Part shown: positions 51,641 through 60,712 of the stretch, in pieces | How positions within the stretch are numbered: the first letter of the stretch is position 1 | Layout of the letters: every line of letters starts with the position of its first letter | DNA from: Pseudomonas monsensis | GTDB lineage: Bacteria > Pseudomonadota > Gammaproteobacteria > Pseudomonadales > Pseudomonadaceae | Reading direction: 5' to 3' | Assembly: GCF_014268495.2 (NCBI RefSeq) | Contig: NZ_CP077087.1 | Span: 3,785,501-3,849,500 of the forward strand | DNA length: 64,000 bases | Position numbers and translations under genes: made by a program | Notes under the pieces: generated by a model | Database searches by the model: none | Told to the model about the DNA's origin: nothing | The model's input: the letters and a program-made list of their open reading frames with translations, nothing else

Positions 51641-52822
51641 TCAGCGAGTCGGTGCCGGCGCCGCGTCGATTTTCAGACGCATCAGGCTATAGGGTTTTTG
51701 CCGTTGATCCTGCCCGCCACGGAAGCCGGCCTGGCGGTGCAACTGGTTGGCGATGAAATACAGATAGCCGTCGGGACCGATCGACAGGGTGTCGGGCCAA
51801 AGCAGGCGCGGGTCGTGGACAAGGGTTTGCCACTGGCCGTCCGGCAGGCGTTTGCGGATCGCGTTGTGTTCGTAGTCACCGGCATAGACCGCCCCGGCGG
51901 CATCGGCTTCCATGCCATCGGACGCGCCCTTCTCGCCCAGGTCCTGCACGGCAGCGGCCAGTTGCTGTTCGCTGACGCTGGCGTCACGCAACAGCGCGGT
52001 GGCAACCGAGTACAGATGGCGGCTGGACAGCGGCGTGAAGTACAGGGTCTTGCCGTCCGCCGACAGCGCAATGCCGTCCGACGCCACGCCCAACGGTGTG
52101 CGCTTGCCGTCCGCGCCCGCGACGGTCAGCGGCAGACCTTCGACCATCGGCACGAAATCCGGGTCGACCGATGTTGCCGGCACTCCGCTCAACCGGCGCT
52201 GGGCGCGGCCAGTGGCGATGTCCATGACGATGATTGCACCCGGGCCACGCAGCGACGAGTCGGTGACGTACACCGTGCCTTCGGCCCCGGTGCGGAAGTC
52301 GAAGCGCATGTCGTTGACGTAGGTGCTCGGCAACATGACGTTGTCCGGAAACACCAGGCGTTTGACGATGCGGTTGTTGGCCAGATCCACCGCCAGCAGT
52401 TTCGCGCCTCTGGCTTTCGGTTCGGCAAACCCTGGCGCGGCGGTGTCAAGCAGCCAGACCCGGCCCTGCCCGTCGGCGACCACGCTTTGCACGCTGATCA
52501 AGCCATCGCTCGGGTCGCGCGGATTCTCCTGATTGATCGCCGTGTTCGGGTACGCAACCACCTTGCCGTCGCGGATTTCGCCGACGGTGAACGGCACGTC
52601 GTCGCCCCAACGCGGGAAGTTGACAAAGATTCGCCCGGTTTCGCTGACCGTCACGCCGGTGGGCATGGCGTCGTAGAACGCGTGGACTTGTTCAAGCGTG
52701 CCAAAAGCCCTGTCGGCCGGCGTATTCAGCGGCAACGGGATAGCGCTGATGGCGTGGGCCAAAGGCATGCTCAAAGTCGAGGCAATGGCCAACATCGCGG
52801 GCAGTTTGTTCATGCGCATCAT
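51641..52822 (-). CDS. Major-royal-jelly/yellow-family secreted propeller protein
   Basis: The 393-residue protein has a signal peptide ending near A-H-A-I and a beta-propeller body with M-P-T-G-V-T-V-S-E-T-G-R-I-F-V-N-F-P-R-W, S-V-V-A-D, D-G-I-A-L-S-A-D-G-K-T-L-Y and N-D-M-R-F-D. These mark bacterial MRJP/yellow proteins, often named L-dopachrome-tautomerase-related. They are probably lactone or small-molecule-binding enzymes; the true activity is unproven. It is flanked by the ABM protein and the zinc-type oxidoreductase, on the same strand. Confidence 0.85.
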   Translation of the reverse strand: MMRMNKLPAMLAIASTLSMPLAHAISAIPLPLNTPADRAFGTLEQVHAFYDAMPTGVTVSETGRIFVNFPRWGDDVPFTVGEIRDGKVVAYPNTAINQENPRDPSDGLISVQSVVADGQGRVWLLDTAAPGFAEPKARGAKLLAVDLANNRIVKRLVFPDNVMLPSTYVNDMRFDFRTGAEGTVYVTDSSLRGPGAIIVMDIATGRAQRRLSGVPATSVDPDFVPMVEGLPLTVAGADGKRTPLGVASDGIALSADGKTLYFTPLSSRHLYSVATALLRDASVSEQQLAAAVQDLGEKGASDGMEADAAGAVYAGDYEHNAIRKRLPDGQWQTLVHDPRLLWPDTLSIGPDGYLYFIANQLHRQAGFRGGQDQRQKPYSLMRLKIDAAPAPTR

Positions 52823-52859
52823 GTGTTCCTCGCTGGGCCGTCATGGCCCGTTCGAATAT

Positions 52860-53867
52860 TCAGAATCCTTCAAGCACCATCTTGCCCCGGGCCTTGCCGC
52901 TTTCGACCAAGGCATGAGCGCGGCGCATGTTGGCCGCATTGATCGCCCCGAAGTGCTGGCCCACGGTGGTTTGCAATACGCCCTGGTCAATCAGCCCCGC
53001 GACCCGGTTGAGCAAATGATGTTGGTTGATCATGTCGTCGGTTTCGTACAGCGAACGGGTAAACATCAGTTCCCAGTGCAGCGACAACGATTTGCGCTTG
53101 AGCGGCATGACGTCGAGGCTGTCGGGATCGTCAATCACCGCCAGACGCCCCTGCGGACGCAGCACTTCGATCAATTGCGCAAAGTGCTGCGTGGTGTGCG
53201 TCAGGCTGGCGACGTAATCGACCTCGGCCACGCCCAGCGCCTGCAGTTGCGCGAGCATCGGCTGGCTATGATCAATGACGTGATGGGCGCCCAGCTGGCG
53301 CACCCAGTCAGCAGTTTCCGGGCGCGAAGCGGTGCCAATGACGGTGAGCCCGGTCAAACGCCGCGCAAGTTGCACCAACATTGAACCGACGCCACCCGCT
53401 GCGCCGGTGATCAGCAGGCTTTGGCCCTGCCCCGCGCCCTCGGCGACACCGAGCCGATCGAACAGCAATTCCCAGGCGGTAATCGAGGTCAATGGCAACG
53501 CTGCAGCATCGGCGGCACTCAACGAGCGCGGCTTGTGCCCGACAATCCGCTCGTCCACCAGATGCCGTTCGCTGTAGCTGCCGGTGCGGGCAATCGAGCC
53601 GGCATAGAACACTTCATCGCCGGGCTGAAACAGCGTCACGTCGGCGCCGATTGCACGGACAACACCGACGGCGTCCCAGCCAAGGATTTTCGGTTCCTTG
53701 GTGAAAGTGCCGGCGCGGACTTTGGTATCGACCGGGTTGACCGCCACTGCGCGCACTTCCACCAGCAGGTCTCGCGGGCCAGGCGTGGGCTCGGGGATGT
53801 CGGTGTCCTGCAACGATTGCGGATCTTCGATGGGCAAGGCGTGTTGGGTAAAGGTGATGGCTTTCAT
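52860..53867 (-). CDS. Zinc-type (quinone-reductase-like) alcohol dehydrogenase family protein
   Basis: The 335-residue MDR-family protein shows A-V-N-P-V-D-T-K-V-R-A-G, then the D-E-V-F-Y-A-G-S block, the Rossmann G-A-A-G-G-V-G-S and the C-terminal G-K-M-V-L-E tail. It lacks the zinc-binding cysteines, so it is of the quinone oxidoreductase/ZADH type using NADPH. It is divergent from the LysR gene, the usual arrangement for regulator and target, and heads the operon with the yellow-family and ABM genes. Confidence 0.9.
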   Translation of the reverse strand: MKAITFTQHALPIEDPQSLQDTDIPEPTPGPRDLLVEVRAVAVNPVDTKVRAGTFTKEPKILGWDAVGVVRAIGADVTLFQPGDEVFYAGSIARTGSYSERHLVDERIVGHKPRSLSAADAAALPLTSITAWELLFDRLGVAEGAGQGQSLLITGAAGGVGSMLVQLARRLTGLTVIGTASRPETADWVRQLGAHHVIDHSQPMLAQLQALGVAEVDYVASLTHTTQHFAQLIEVLRPQGRLAVIDDPDSLDVMPLKRKSLSLHWELMFTRSLYETDDMINQHHLLNRVAGLIDQGVLQTTVGQHFGAINAANMRRAHALVESGKARGKMVLEGF

Positions 53868-53977
53868 GGGATCTCTGATTCTGAAGGGCTGTGGCAGTCA
53901 CTGGCCGCCATCTTCGGCTTCCCTCGGGCAAAGAAAAACCGGCAGAATGCGCCAACACTTTCACTGCAGGCGTGAAA

Positions 53978-54868
53978 ATGATCCGCATCGACGATCTCGG
54001 TTTATTCACCCGCAGCGCCGCGCTGGGCAGTTTTACCGCTGCTGCGCTGGAGGCTGATTTACTGCCCGGCCAGGTCGCTGCCGCGATCAAGCGGCTGGAA
54101 CGCGAACTGGATGTGCGCCTGTTCGCCCGCACCACCCGCAGCCTGCGCCTGACCGCCGAAGGCGAGCAGTACTTGCCCACCGCCCACGCGGTGCTCGAAG
54201 CCCTCAAGCAGGGCGAGGACAATTTGCGGGGGGAAAACGCCACCCTGCGCGGCGTGTTGCAAGTCACTGCGCCGTCGGATCTGGGACGCAATATCCTGCT
54301 GCCGTGGCTGACGCAGTTCCGCCGCCAGCACCCGGAGCTGACCTTGCGATTGGTGCTGTCGGATCAGATGGTCGATCTGTTTCGCGACCCGGTGGACGTG
54401 GCGATTCGTTATGGCGCCAACGTGGATGCCAACTACGTAGCGCTGCCGCTGGCACCGTGGAACCGGCGGGTGCTGGTCGCTTCGCCTGAATACGTGCAAC
54501 GCCACGGCCAGCCGCAGACCCCGGATGAACTGCTGGATCATCAGTGCCTGCTCTATTTGCAGACTGGCCGGGTCTACGACAAGTGGAACCTGGGCAATCA
54601 GACCGTGCAAGTCTCGGGACCGCTGTTCAGCGACGACGCCGACGTGGTGCGGCGCTGGGCGCTGGACGGCGAAGGGATCGCCTACAAATCCTGGCTGGAT
54701 GTCAGCGCCGACATCGCGTCAGGTCGCCTGCTTGTATTGCTGCCGGAGCAACCCGGCGAGACCTCGCCGTTGAGCCTGGTATGCCCGCATCGCAAGCAGA
54801 TCACCCCGGCCGTGTCACAGCTCTATACGTGGCTGAGCAGCCAGTTTGCGGCGCTGAAACCGATGTGA
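53978..54868 (+). CDS. LysR-family transcriptional regulator
   Basis: The ATG at 53978 begins I-R-I-D-D-L-G-L-F-T-R-S-A, a normal LysR start; a longer frame to 53891 adds no HTH. The 296-residue protein has a winged HTH (F-T-A-A-A-L-E-A-D-L-L-P-G-Q-V-A-A-A-I-K-R-L-E) and an effector domain with a typical T-A-P-S-D-L-G-R-N block. It resembles the LysR subgroup that controls divergent oxidoreductase genes. The 110-base gap to the oxidoreductase gene should hold its T-N11-A-type operator. Confidence 0.9.
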   Translation: MIRIDDLGLFTRSAALGSFTAAALEADLLPGQVAAAIKRLERELDVRLFARTTRSLRLTAEGEQYLPTAHAVLEALKQGEDNLRGENATLRGVLQVTAPSDLGRNILLPWLTQFRRQHPELTLRLVLSDQMVDLFRDPVDVAIRYGANVDANYVALPLAPWNRRVLVASPEYVQRHGQPQTPDELLDHQCLLYLQTGRVYDKWNLGNQTVQVSGPLFSDDADVVRRWALDGEGIAYKSWLDVSADIASGRLLVLLPEQPGETSPLSLVCPHRKQITPAVSQLYTWLSSQFAALKPM

Positions 54869-54914
54869 GCAGAAGTCCCGTCAGAAGTTGACGAACGCTG
54901 TTGCGAGTGTTCAG

Positions 54915-55105
54915 ATGCGGGCCTGTTTCAGGTGCCCCCTGCCGCCGTGCTTGGGGTGAAACGGGAAACCGGTACGTTCATTGCGAACAAGTCCGGTGCT
55001 GCCCCCGCAACGGTAGGCGCGTGATGCTTTCGACAGACCACTGTGGCCAGACGGCCATGGGAAGGTGAAAGCCTCGATACGCGCGAGCCCGGAGACCGGC
55101 CTGAA
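54915..55105 (+). ncRNA. Cobalamin (B12) riboswitch
   Basis: The conserved elements appear in order: GGTGCCCC at the 5' side, GGGTGAAACGGGAAACCGGT, the B12 box GCTGCCCCCGCAACGGTA around 54998-55015, CCACTG, GGGAAGG, and the closing GAGCCCGGAGACCGGCC at 55085-55101. This is the full aptamer of the classic btuB leader. It represses the BtuB-like receptor operon when B12 is abundant. The gap to the start codon (about 105 bases) can hold the expression platform. Confidence 0.93.
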
Positions 55106-55209
55106 ATGCGTTTGGCAAAATCCTGCGGTGGGCGGGCATGGGCCGGTATTGGCTGTGCGCGATGCCTTCTCCTGCATGCTCTTCTGCGAAGATCCTTTTC
55201 GAGAAGACA

Positions 55210-57147
55210 ATGATTCGACCTTTCAACACTTCTGCACCAACCCTGCTGTTCGGCTGCCTGCTCAGCCCTTTGCTGCTGGCCGACGACACGCCACTGCAAC
55301 TCGATCAGCAAATCGTTTCCGCGCCGTCAGTGGAATCCACCACCGTCGCCGACATGGCGCAGTACGGCAGCAAAATCGAGAGGGTTTCCCGCGAACAAAT
55401 CGAACGTGCCGGCCCCGGCGCCGATGTCAGCCGTGTCCTGCAGATGTTCATTCCCGGCCTGTACGTGGCGCCGAAAAACGGCCCGTTCGACTACGGCACC
55501 TATTCGTTGCTCGGCGGCCGTAACGACGACACGCTGATCCTGCTCGACGGTGTGCGCCTGAACAATCGTCTGTACGGCGGCCTGTACCTGGACACCCTAC
55601 CGGCCAACGCCATCGAACGCATCGAAGTGCTCAAGGGCGGGCAAAGCCTGCTGTTCGGCACCCAGGCGGTCTCGGGGGTGATTAACATCGTCACCCGCAG
55701 CCCGCAATCGCGCAAAGCCGCCGGCGAAGTGAATCTGGGCGTGGACAGCTTTGGCGGCACGACCGAAGACGTCCGGGTCGAAAACATCTTCAGCAACGGT
55801 TTCGGCGAACTGGGTTTGCTCGCCTATGCCAGCCACAACGTCTCCGACGGTTACCAGCCGTACCGCAACCGCGACATGAAGAACGTCAGCGAGAAAAACC
55901 GTGCCTACGAAGTCACCACCTTCGGCGGCAAGGCGATTCAATCGTTCGCCGATGACGCGCGGCTGGAACTGTTCTATCAGTACGCCGACGCCAACCTCGA
56001 TTTCGCCCGCCCGCTGAACAACCACAACACCACCAACGACCGTGTGCAGCAGATCGCCACGGCGACCTTCGAACAGACCGTCAACGAGCGCGTGAGCTAC
56101 TTCGTCAAAGGCCACATCAACGACTGGGACACCCGCTACACCCGCGTCAACAACGTGGATGGCGGCGGTACCAAGGTCATCAACCACAACGACTACTGGG
56201 GCTTCACCGATTGGGGCGTACAGGCCGAAGGCAAGGCGCTATTGCCCGGCGGTCATGTGCTGGTGTTCGGCACCGACAACCAGTGGTTCAAGGGTCAGGA
56301 CGATGTGCTGGTGATCGACAACGACAAGGCCGAAGCCCACGCGATCTACACGCAGTTGCGCCCGCAGATCGCCGCCCTGCCCGACTGGCACCCGAGCCTC
56401 GGCATTCGTCACGAAGCCATGAGCGGCGGCGATGGCGCCACGGTCGGCATGCTCACCTCGCTGTACGACCTCAACGATAACTGGGCCGTGCGCGGTCAGT
56501 ACGGCAGCGCCTACAAACTGCCGAATGCCGAGCAGTTGTTCGTCAACGAGCCGGGCGACGAGATCGGCAACCGCAACCTCAAGCCGGAGAAAAGCCGCAA
56601 CGCCGAACTCGGTGTCGACTACCAGGGCTTTCTGCTCGAGCGCGAATTCAGCGCCAGCGTCAGCCTGTTCAAACGCAAGATCGACGACCTGATCACCCTC
56701 GACGGCATGCAGTGGGTCAACGGTGAGGGGCAGATCCGCATGCGCGGTTTCGAGGCCGACGCGAAACTGGCGCTCACCCAGCGATGGAGCCTGCAAGCGG
56801 ACCTGACGCGCAATCTCACCGAGTCGCGCAGCGGCGTGAGCATCAACGACATCCCGGGGTTCTTCGCCCGCTCAAGGGTGGGTTATGAGTCGGAAAATCG
56901 TATGTGGGGGGCCGGGGGCGCGATCCGCTACATACGCGATATCAAGAGTTCGAAGCAGGTGCAGTACGGCAACTATTCGGTGGTCGATGCCGATGCTTAT
57001 CGCTACCTCGACCACGCCCATCAGCACCGTGTAAGCCTGCTGATGGAAAACCTGTTCGACCGCGATTACGTCACCAGCCGTTCGAACAATGTCGATAATC
57101 TCGGCCGGCCGTTCACCTCTGAAATTCGCTACACGTACCGCTTCTGA
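55210..57147 (+). CDS. btuB: BtuB-like TonB-dependent vitamin B12 receptor
   Basis: The ATG at 55210 has GAGAAG upstream. The 645-residue protein has a signal peptide, a plug domain (I-E-R-V-S-R-E-Q-I-E, then L-L-G-G-R-N-D-D-T-L-I-L-L-D-G-V-R and G-T-Q-A-V-S-G-V-I-N-I-V-T-R), and a barrel ending Y-T-Y-R-F. The B12 riboswitch upstream supports cobalamin or a cobinamide precursor as the ligand. The ferredoxin-like gene starts inside its stop. Confidence 0.9.
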   Translation: MIRPFNTSAPTLLFGCLLSPLLLADDTPLQLDQQIVSAPSVESTTVADMAQYGSKIERVSREQIERAGPGADVSRVLQMFIPGLYVAPKNGPFDYGTYSLLGGRNDDTLILLDGVRLNNRLYGGLYLDTLPANAIERIEVLKGGQSLLFGTQAVSGVINIVTRSPQSRKAAGEVNLGVDSFGGTTEDVRVENIFSNGFGELGLLAYASHNVSDGYQPYRNRDMKNVSEKNRAYEVTTFGGKAIQSFADDARLELFYQYADANLDFARPLNNHNTTNDRVQQIATATFEQTVNERVSYFVKGHINDWDTRYTRVNNVDGGGTKVINHNDYWGFTDWGVQAEGKALLPGGHVLVFGTDNQWFKGQDDVLVIDNDKAEAHAIYTQLRPQIAALPDWHPSLGIRHEAMSGGDGATVGMLTSLYDLNDNWAVRGQYGSAYKLPNAEQLFVNEPGDEIGNRNLKPEKSRNAELGVDYQGFLLEREFSASVSLFKRKIDDLITLDGMQWVNGEGQIRMRGFEADAKLALTQRWSLQADLTRNLTESRSGVSINDIPGFFARSRVGYESENRMWGAGGAIRYIRDIKSSKQVQYGNYSVVDADAYRYLDHAHQHRVSLLMENLFDRDYVTSRSNNVDNLGRPFTSEIRYTYRF

Positions 57148-57506
57148 TGAGTGAAATCACCAAGGTCGACGGCGTCGATACTCATCCGGACTGGTCGCAA
57201 GTGCCCGATCACGCGCGCCATGTGTTCCTCTGCACCGGCCCGCGCTGTACTCAGCGCGGCGCCTTGCAGTTATGGAAAACCCTGCGCCGGCATCTGCTCG
57301 CACACGATCGCATCGAGACACCGGGCGGCGTGTTACTGACCCGCACTCATTGCCAGTTTCCGTGCAATCTCGGGCCGATCGTGACGGTGTATCCGGAACG
57401 CTTCTGGTACAGCGTGCATAACCGGCAGGAGGTGCAGCGCCTGGTCGAGGTGCATCTGCTGGGCGGTGAAGTGGTCGAGGATTTGCTGATCCGGGGGCGC
57501 ACATGA
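57147..57506 (+). CDS. Thioredoxin-like 2Fe-2S ferredoxin
   Basis: The 119-residue protein has cysteines at C-T-G-P-R-C (29, 34) and C-Q-F-P-C (69, 73), the pattern of the thioredoxin-like 2Fe-2S ferredoxin family. It overlaps btuB by one base and the binding-protein gene by ATGA, so it is translated within the B12 operon. In cobalamin systems such proteins may supply electrons for cobalt reduction; here this is inferred from context. Confidence 0.88.
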   Translation: MSEITKVDGVDTHPDWSQVPDHARHVFLCTGPRCTQRGALQLWKTLRRHLLAHDRIETPGGVLLTRTHCQFPCNLGPIVTVYPERFWYSVHNRQEVQRLVEVHLLGGEVVEDLLIRGRT

Positions 57507-58429
57507 AGCCCTTGTGGTGTGCACTGGGCGCCCTGCTCTGCTCATCGGCGGCTATGGCTGACAACGTGCGCAACTGCGGCGAGCACTGGCAGGTTTCCGC
57601 TTCGCCGCCCGCGCGCATCGTCGCGCTGAATCAGCACGCAGCTGACCTCGTGCTGGCGCTTGATGCCGGATCATCGCTGGTGGGCGTCGCGTATCTGGAC
57701 GACACCGATGCCGGCCAGCGCCCAACCGCGTATTTCGGCGTGCCAGTGATCGCACGTCAGTATCCATCCAGCGAAGTGTTGTACGCGCAACAGCCGGATC
57801 TGGTGATCGGTGGGTTCGCCACAGCCTTCGGTGACGGCGTCACTTCACGCTCGGCGCTGGCGCGCAACGGCATCGGTTCCTACCTGCTGGAATCGGCGTG
57901 CAACGGGCATTCGCTGGATTACTTCGGGCATGTGCGCAATGACCTGCTGAACCTCGGCGCGTTGCTGCACAAACAACCGGAAGCCAAGGCACTGCTGGCC
58001 GCGATGGAGGCCGACCTCGCCAATGCCCGAGCCTTGGCCGGCACGCAGAAACCGCTGTCAGTGTTTTACCTGGACAGCGAAGTCAAAGGCCTCGACAGCG
58101 AAGGACGGCGCGGTTTTGTCAGCACGTTGCTGGACGCTGCGGGCGCGAAAAACCTGTTCGCCGAGATCAATCAATACCGGGTCACCGTGAGCCGCGAAAC
58201 CCTGCTGGTCAGCGACCCGGACGTGATTCTGCTGGCCGATGCCGACTGGTCGCCCGCCAGCCGCAAGCGCTACCTGTTGACCCACGACCCGGTGCTGTCG
58301 CAACTGCGTGCAGTGCGCGAAAACCGCCTGATCGTTATCCCCTTCACCCAGCTGTTGCCCACCGCAGCCAGCGGTCGCGTGGCACTCGAACTGGCCCGAC
58401 AACTCAACACCCTGCAAAAAAATAAATGA
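57503..58429 (+). CDS. Periplasmic B12/iron-complex-type substrate-binding protein (BtuF-like)
   Basis: The ATG at 57503 overlaps the ferredoxin stop. The 308-residue protein has a signal peptide ending A-M-A-D and a class III binding-protein fold: R-I-V-A-L-N-Q-H-A-A-D-L-V-L-A-L, then Q-Q-P-D-L-V-I-G-G and D-P-D-V-I-L-L-A-D. This matches BtuF/FhuD-type proteins, which hand cobalamin or ferric chelates to an ABC transporter. No permease or ATPase genes follow; the operon ends with a small PLDN gene, so the partners lie elsewhere. Confidence 0.88.
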   Translation: MKPLWCALGALLCSSAAMADNVRNCGEHWQVSASPPARIVALNQHAADLVLALDAGSSLVGVAYLDDTDAGQRPTAYFGVPVIARQYPSSEVLYAQQPDLVIGGFATAFGDGVTSRSALARNGIGSYLLESACNGHSLDYFGHVRNDLLNLGALLHKQPEAKALLAAMEADLANARALAGTQKPLSVFYLDSEVKGLDSEGRRGFVSTLLDAAGAKNLFAEINQYRVTVSRETLLVSDPDVILLADADWSPASRKRYLLTHDPVLSQLRAVRENRLIVIPFTQLLPTAASGRVALELARQLNTLQKNK

Positions 58430-58479
58430 ACCCGCCACCGCACCGGTCACCTAACCCTAAGACCATCAGGAGGTAGCCA

Positions 58480-58683
58480 ATGCAAATCGAAACCGTGTGG
58501 ATCGTACTGGCGGCAGTTCTTCTGCTCATCGAACTTTGGGCCATCAACCGGGTGCGCAAAAGCGAGGGAAAATCCAGCAACAAAGGCGTGTGGATCGTGC
58601 TGATCGTGTTTGTGCCGTTGTTCGGCCTGATTGCCTGGGCGCTGGCGGGGCCGAAACAAGTCACTCAGCGGTCGGCGTCCTAG
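58480..58683 (+). CDS. Small PLDN-domain membrane protein
   Basis: The 67-residue protein follows a strong AGGAGG and has two membrane helices: V-W-I-V-L-A-A-V-L-L-L-I-E-L-W and V-W-I-V-L-I-V-F-V-P-L-F-G-L-I-A-W-A-L. The ending W-A-L-A-G-P matches the PLDc N-terminal (PLDNc) domain found in short bacterial proteins. No phospholipase domain follows. Role unknown. The group II intron begins about 150 bases later. Confidence 0.8.
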   Translation: MQIETVWIVLAAVLLLIELWAINRVRKSEGKSSNKGVWIVLIVFVPLFGLIAWALAGPKQVTQRSAS

Positions 58684-58801
58684 TCTTCTGCTGATCAGTT
58701 GCCGGGCAAGGACAAACTCGAAGAACCCGGCGTGCAAATGCAAGCCATGAAGGCCAGTTGCAGGAAGGACGTGGCAGCGCAAGGCTTTGCGAATGAAGGG
58801 A

Positions 58802-58828
58802 AGCCCGACATCAGTCGGGCTTTTTTTG
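58802..58828 (+). terminator. Rho-independent terminator bordering the group II intron
   Basis: AGCCCGAC (58802-58809) pairs with GTCGGGCT (58814-58821) around ATCA, followed by seven T residues. It is a strong terminator for the PLDN gene or a small RNA. The intron begins four bases beyond the T-tract, the preferred insertion place for class C introns. Confidence 0.88.
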
Positions 58829-59258
58829 TGGGTGCGCCAGGCATGGCGCGTTGCGCGCAAGCGCAACCAGCTTGGCTGTGGTGGCCATGCTGGTGACTTG
58901 GAGGTGAAAGTCCTCTACACACCCGGCAAGGGGAAGTGTTAGCCAGAGGCAAGGGTGTCGCGGGCGACCGCGAATCTGAAGGAAGCCCGAGGCAAAATGC
59001 TGGCCTGACGAACAGGAAGCGGATAGAGGCGGCGCAGCGGGGTAAGACGGCCCAAATCGTCAAAGCCCAATACTTGCACGGAACGCTGTGACGTAAATCC
59101 GACAGGCATAAGCAGGAAGGTCGCGCGAATTACCCTGGGAGATCTGCACGTTTGCCACTGTGCTACCGAGCGTCGAGAGGCGACGGGATGAACGTGCAGA
59201 AGTCAGCCGAAGCCGTAGTAAGTGACGAGTAACTCCGTCACCAAGGGCCGAACAGGTT

Positions 59259-60680
59259 ATGCCGTCAGTAGGCGTCAGAGTCTCGTTGAGTACCGAAATG
59301 CAGAAATTTCTCCCAGAGAAGACTGTCACTCCGAGTCCCGGACAGAATCCGAGGATGACGGCTGACAGCGCACAGGTATCACCGGCGGCTGTGACGTGGA
59401 CGAACGCGGAGCCGGACACGCTGATGGGGCGGGTGCTTGCACCCGCCAACCTCAAGCGTGCGTATCAACGCGTAGTCAGCAACAAGGGCGCACCGGGTGC
59501 CGATGGCATGACGGTCGACCAATTGGCAGGCTACGTGAAACAGTATTGGCCGATCCTCAAAGCTCGGCTGCTGGCCGGCGAGTATCACCCGCAAAGTGTA
59601 CGCGCCGTCGACATCCCCAAATCCAAAGGCGGAACACGGCAGTTGGGTATTCCCTGCGTCGTGGATCGCCTGATCCAGCAGGCTTTGCTGCAACAGCTCA
59701 CGCCGACCTTCGATCCGTTGTTTTCGGACTACAGCTACGGCTTTCGTCCGGGCAGAAGCGCCCATCACGCCATCGAAACAGCCCGTGACCATGTGGCGGC
59801 GGGACACCGTTGGTGCGTGGAGCTTGATCTGGAGAAGTTCTTTGATCGGGTCAACCACGATGTGTTGATGGCCCATGTTGCGCGTCAGATCGAAGACAAG
59901 CGGGTGCTCAGGCTCATTCGCCGTTACCTCGAGGCCGGCATGATGGCGGGCGGGATCGTCAGCCGACGGCAGGAAGGGACGCCGCAAGGCGGCCCGCTCT
60001 CGCCGTTGCTGTCGAACATCTTGCTCAACGAACTCGACCGCGAACTGGAACGACGGGGCCATCGCTTCGTACGCTATGCCGACGATGCGAACATTTATGT
60101 GCGCAGTCATCGTGCAGGCGAACGGGTCATGGCCAGTGTTGAGCGCTTCCTGACTCAGGGCCTGAAGCTGACACTGAATCGGGAAAAGAGCCGTGTGGCA
60201 CGGCCTTGGGCCTGTGATTACTTGGGTTATGGGATGAGCTGGCATCAACAGCCGAAGCTGAGGGTCGCGAGCATAAGCCTGCACCGCCTGCGCGACCGAC
60301 TCCGGGAACTCTTGCGTCGGATACGGGCCCGCTCAATGAGATATATCGTTGAGCAAATGACTCCCGTGCTGCGTGGTTGGGCTGGCTACTTCAAGCTGAG
60401 TCAGAGCAAGCGGCCACTTGAGGAGCTGGATGGCTGGGTGCGTCACAAACTTCGTTGCGTCATATGGCGTCAATGGAAGCGGCCCTCTACGAGGGCGCGC
60501 AACCTGATACGTTTGGGCCTCGACGAGGCGCGGGCGTGGAAATCGGCGGTCAATGGCCGAGGCCCATGGTGGAACTCGGGAGCGTCACATATGAATCAGG
60601 CGCTACCGAAGAAGCTATGGGATCGACTCGGGCTGGTCTCAATACTGGATACGATAAACCGGCTTAATCGCATAACCTGA
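59259..60680 (+). CDS. ltrA: Group II intron reverse transcriptase/maturase
   Basis: The 473-residue protein has the RT domain with Y-G-F-R-P-G-R-S-A-H, the T-P-Q-G-G-P-L-S-P block and the catalytic Y-A-D-D at 273-276. A maturase (GIIM) domain with R-G-W-A-G-Y-F-K-L and the C-terminal W-D-R-L-G-L follows. There is no C-x2-C HNH endonuclease domain, as in class C. The true start may be an ATG at 59259 or one at 59355. It helps splicing and retrohoming of its own intron RNA. It ends one base before domain V. Confidence 0.9.
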   Translation: MPSVGVRVSLSTEMQKFLPEKTVTPSPGQNPRMTADSAQVSPAAVTWTNAEPDTLMGRVLAPANLKRAYQRVVSNKGAPGADGMTVDQLAGYVKQYWPILKARLLAGEYHPQSVRAVDIPKSKGGTRQLGIPCVVDRLIQQALLQQLTPTFDPLFSDYSYGFRPGRSAHHAIETARDHVAAGHRWCVELDLEKFFDRVNHDVLMAHVARQIEDKRVLRLIRRYLEAGMMAGGIVSRRQEGTPQGGPLSPLLSNILLNELDRELERRGHRFVRYADDANIYVRSHRAGERVMASVERFLTQGLKLTLNREKSRVARPWACDYLGYGMSWHQQPKLRVASISLHRLRDRLRELLRRIRARSMRYIVEQMTPVLRGWAGYFKLSQSKRPLEELDGWVRHKLRCVIWRQWKRPSTRARNLIRLGLDEARAWKSAVNGRGPWWNSGASHMNQALPKKLWDRLGLVSILDTINRLNRIT

Positions 60681-60712
60681 ACCGCCGTATACGGAACCGT
60701 ACGTACGGTGGT
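60681..60712 (+). ncRNA. Group II intron domain V
   Basis: ACCGCCGTA (60681-60689) pairs with TACGGTGGT (60704-60712) with one G-U wobble; inside, UACG pairs with CGUA around GAAC, and a two-base CG bulge sits on the 3' strand as in canonical domain V. The CGC triad (60683-60685) is in place of the AGC triad of other classes. The catalytic core therefore looks intact. Confidence 0.85.

Noticed and set aside
58699..58896. 65-codon plus-strand frame crossing the terminator
   Set aside because: It reads through the Rho-independent terminator into the group II intron, so it cannot be a normal gene.
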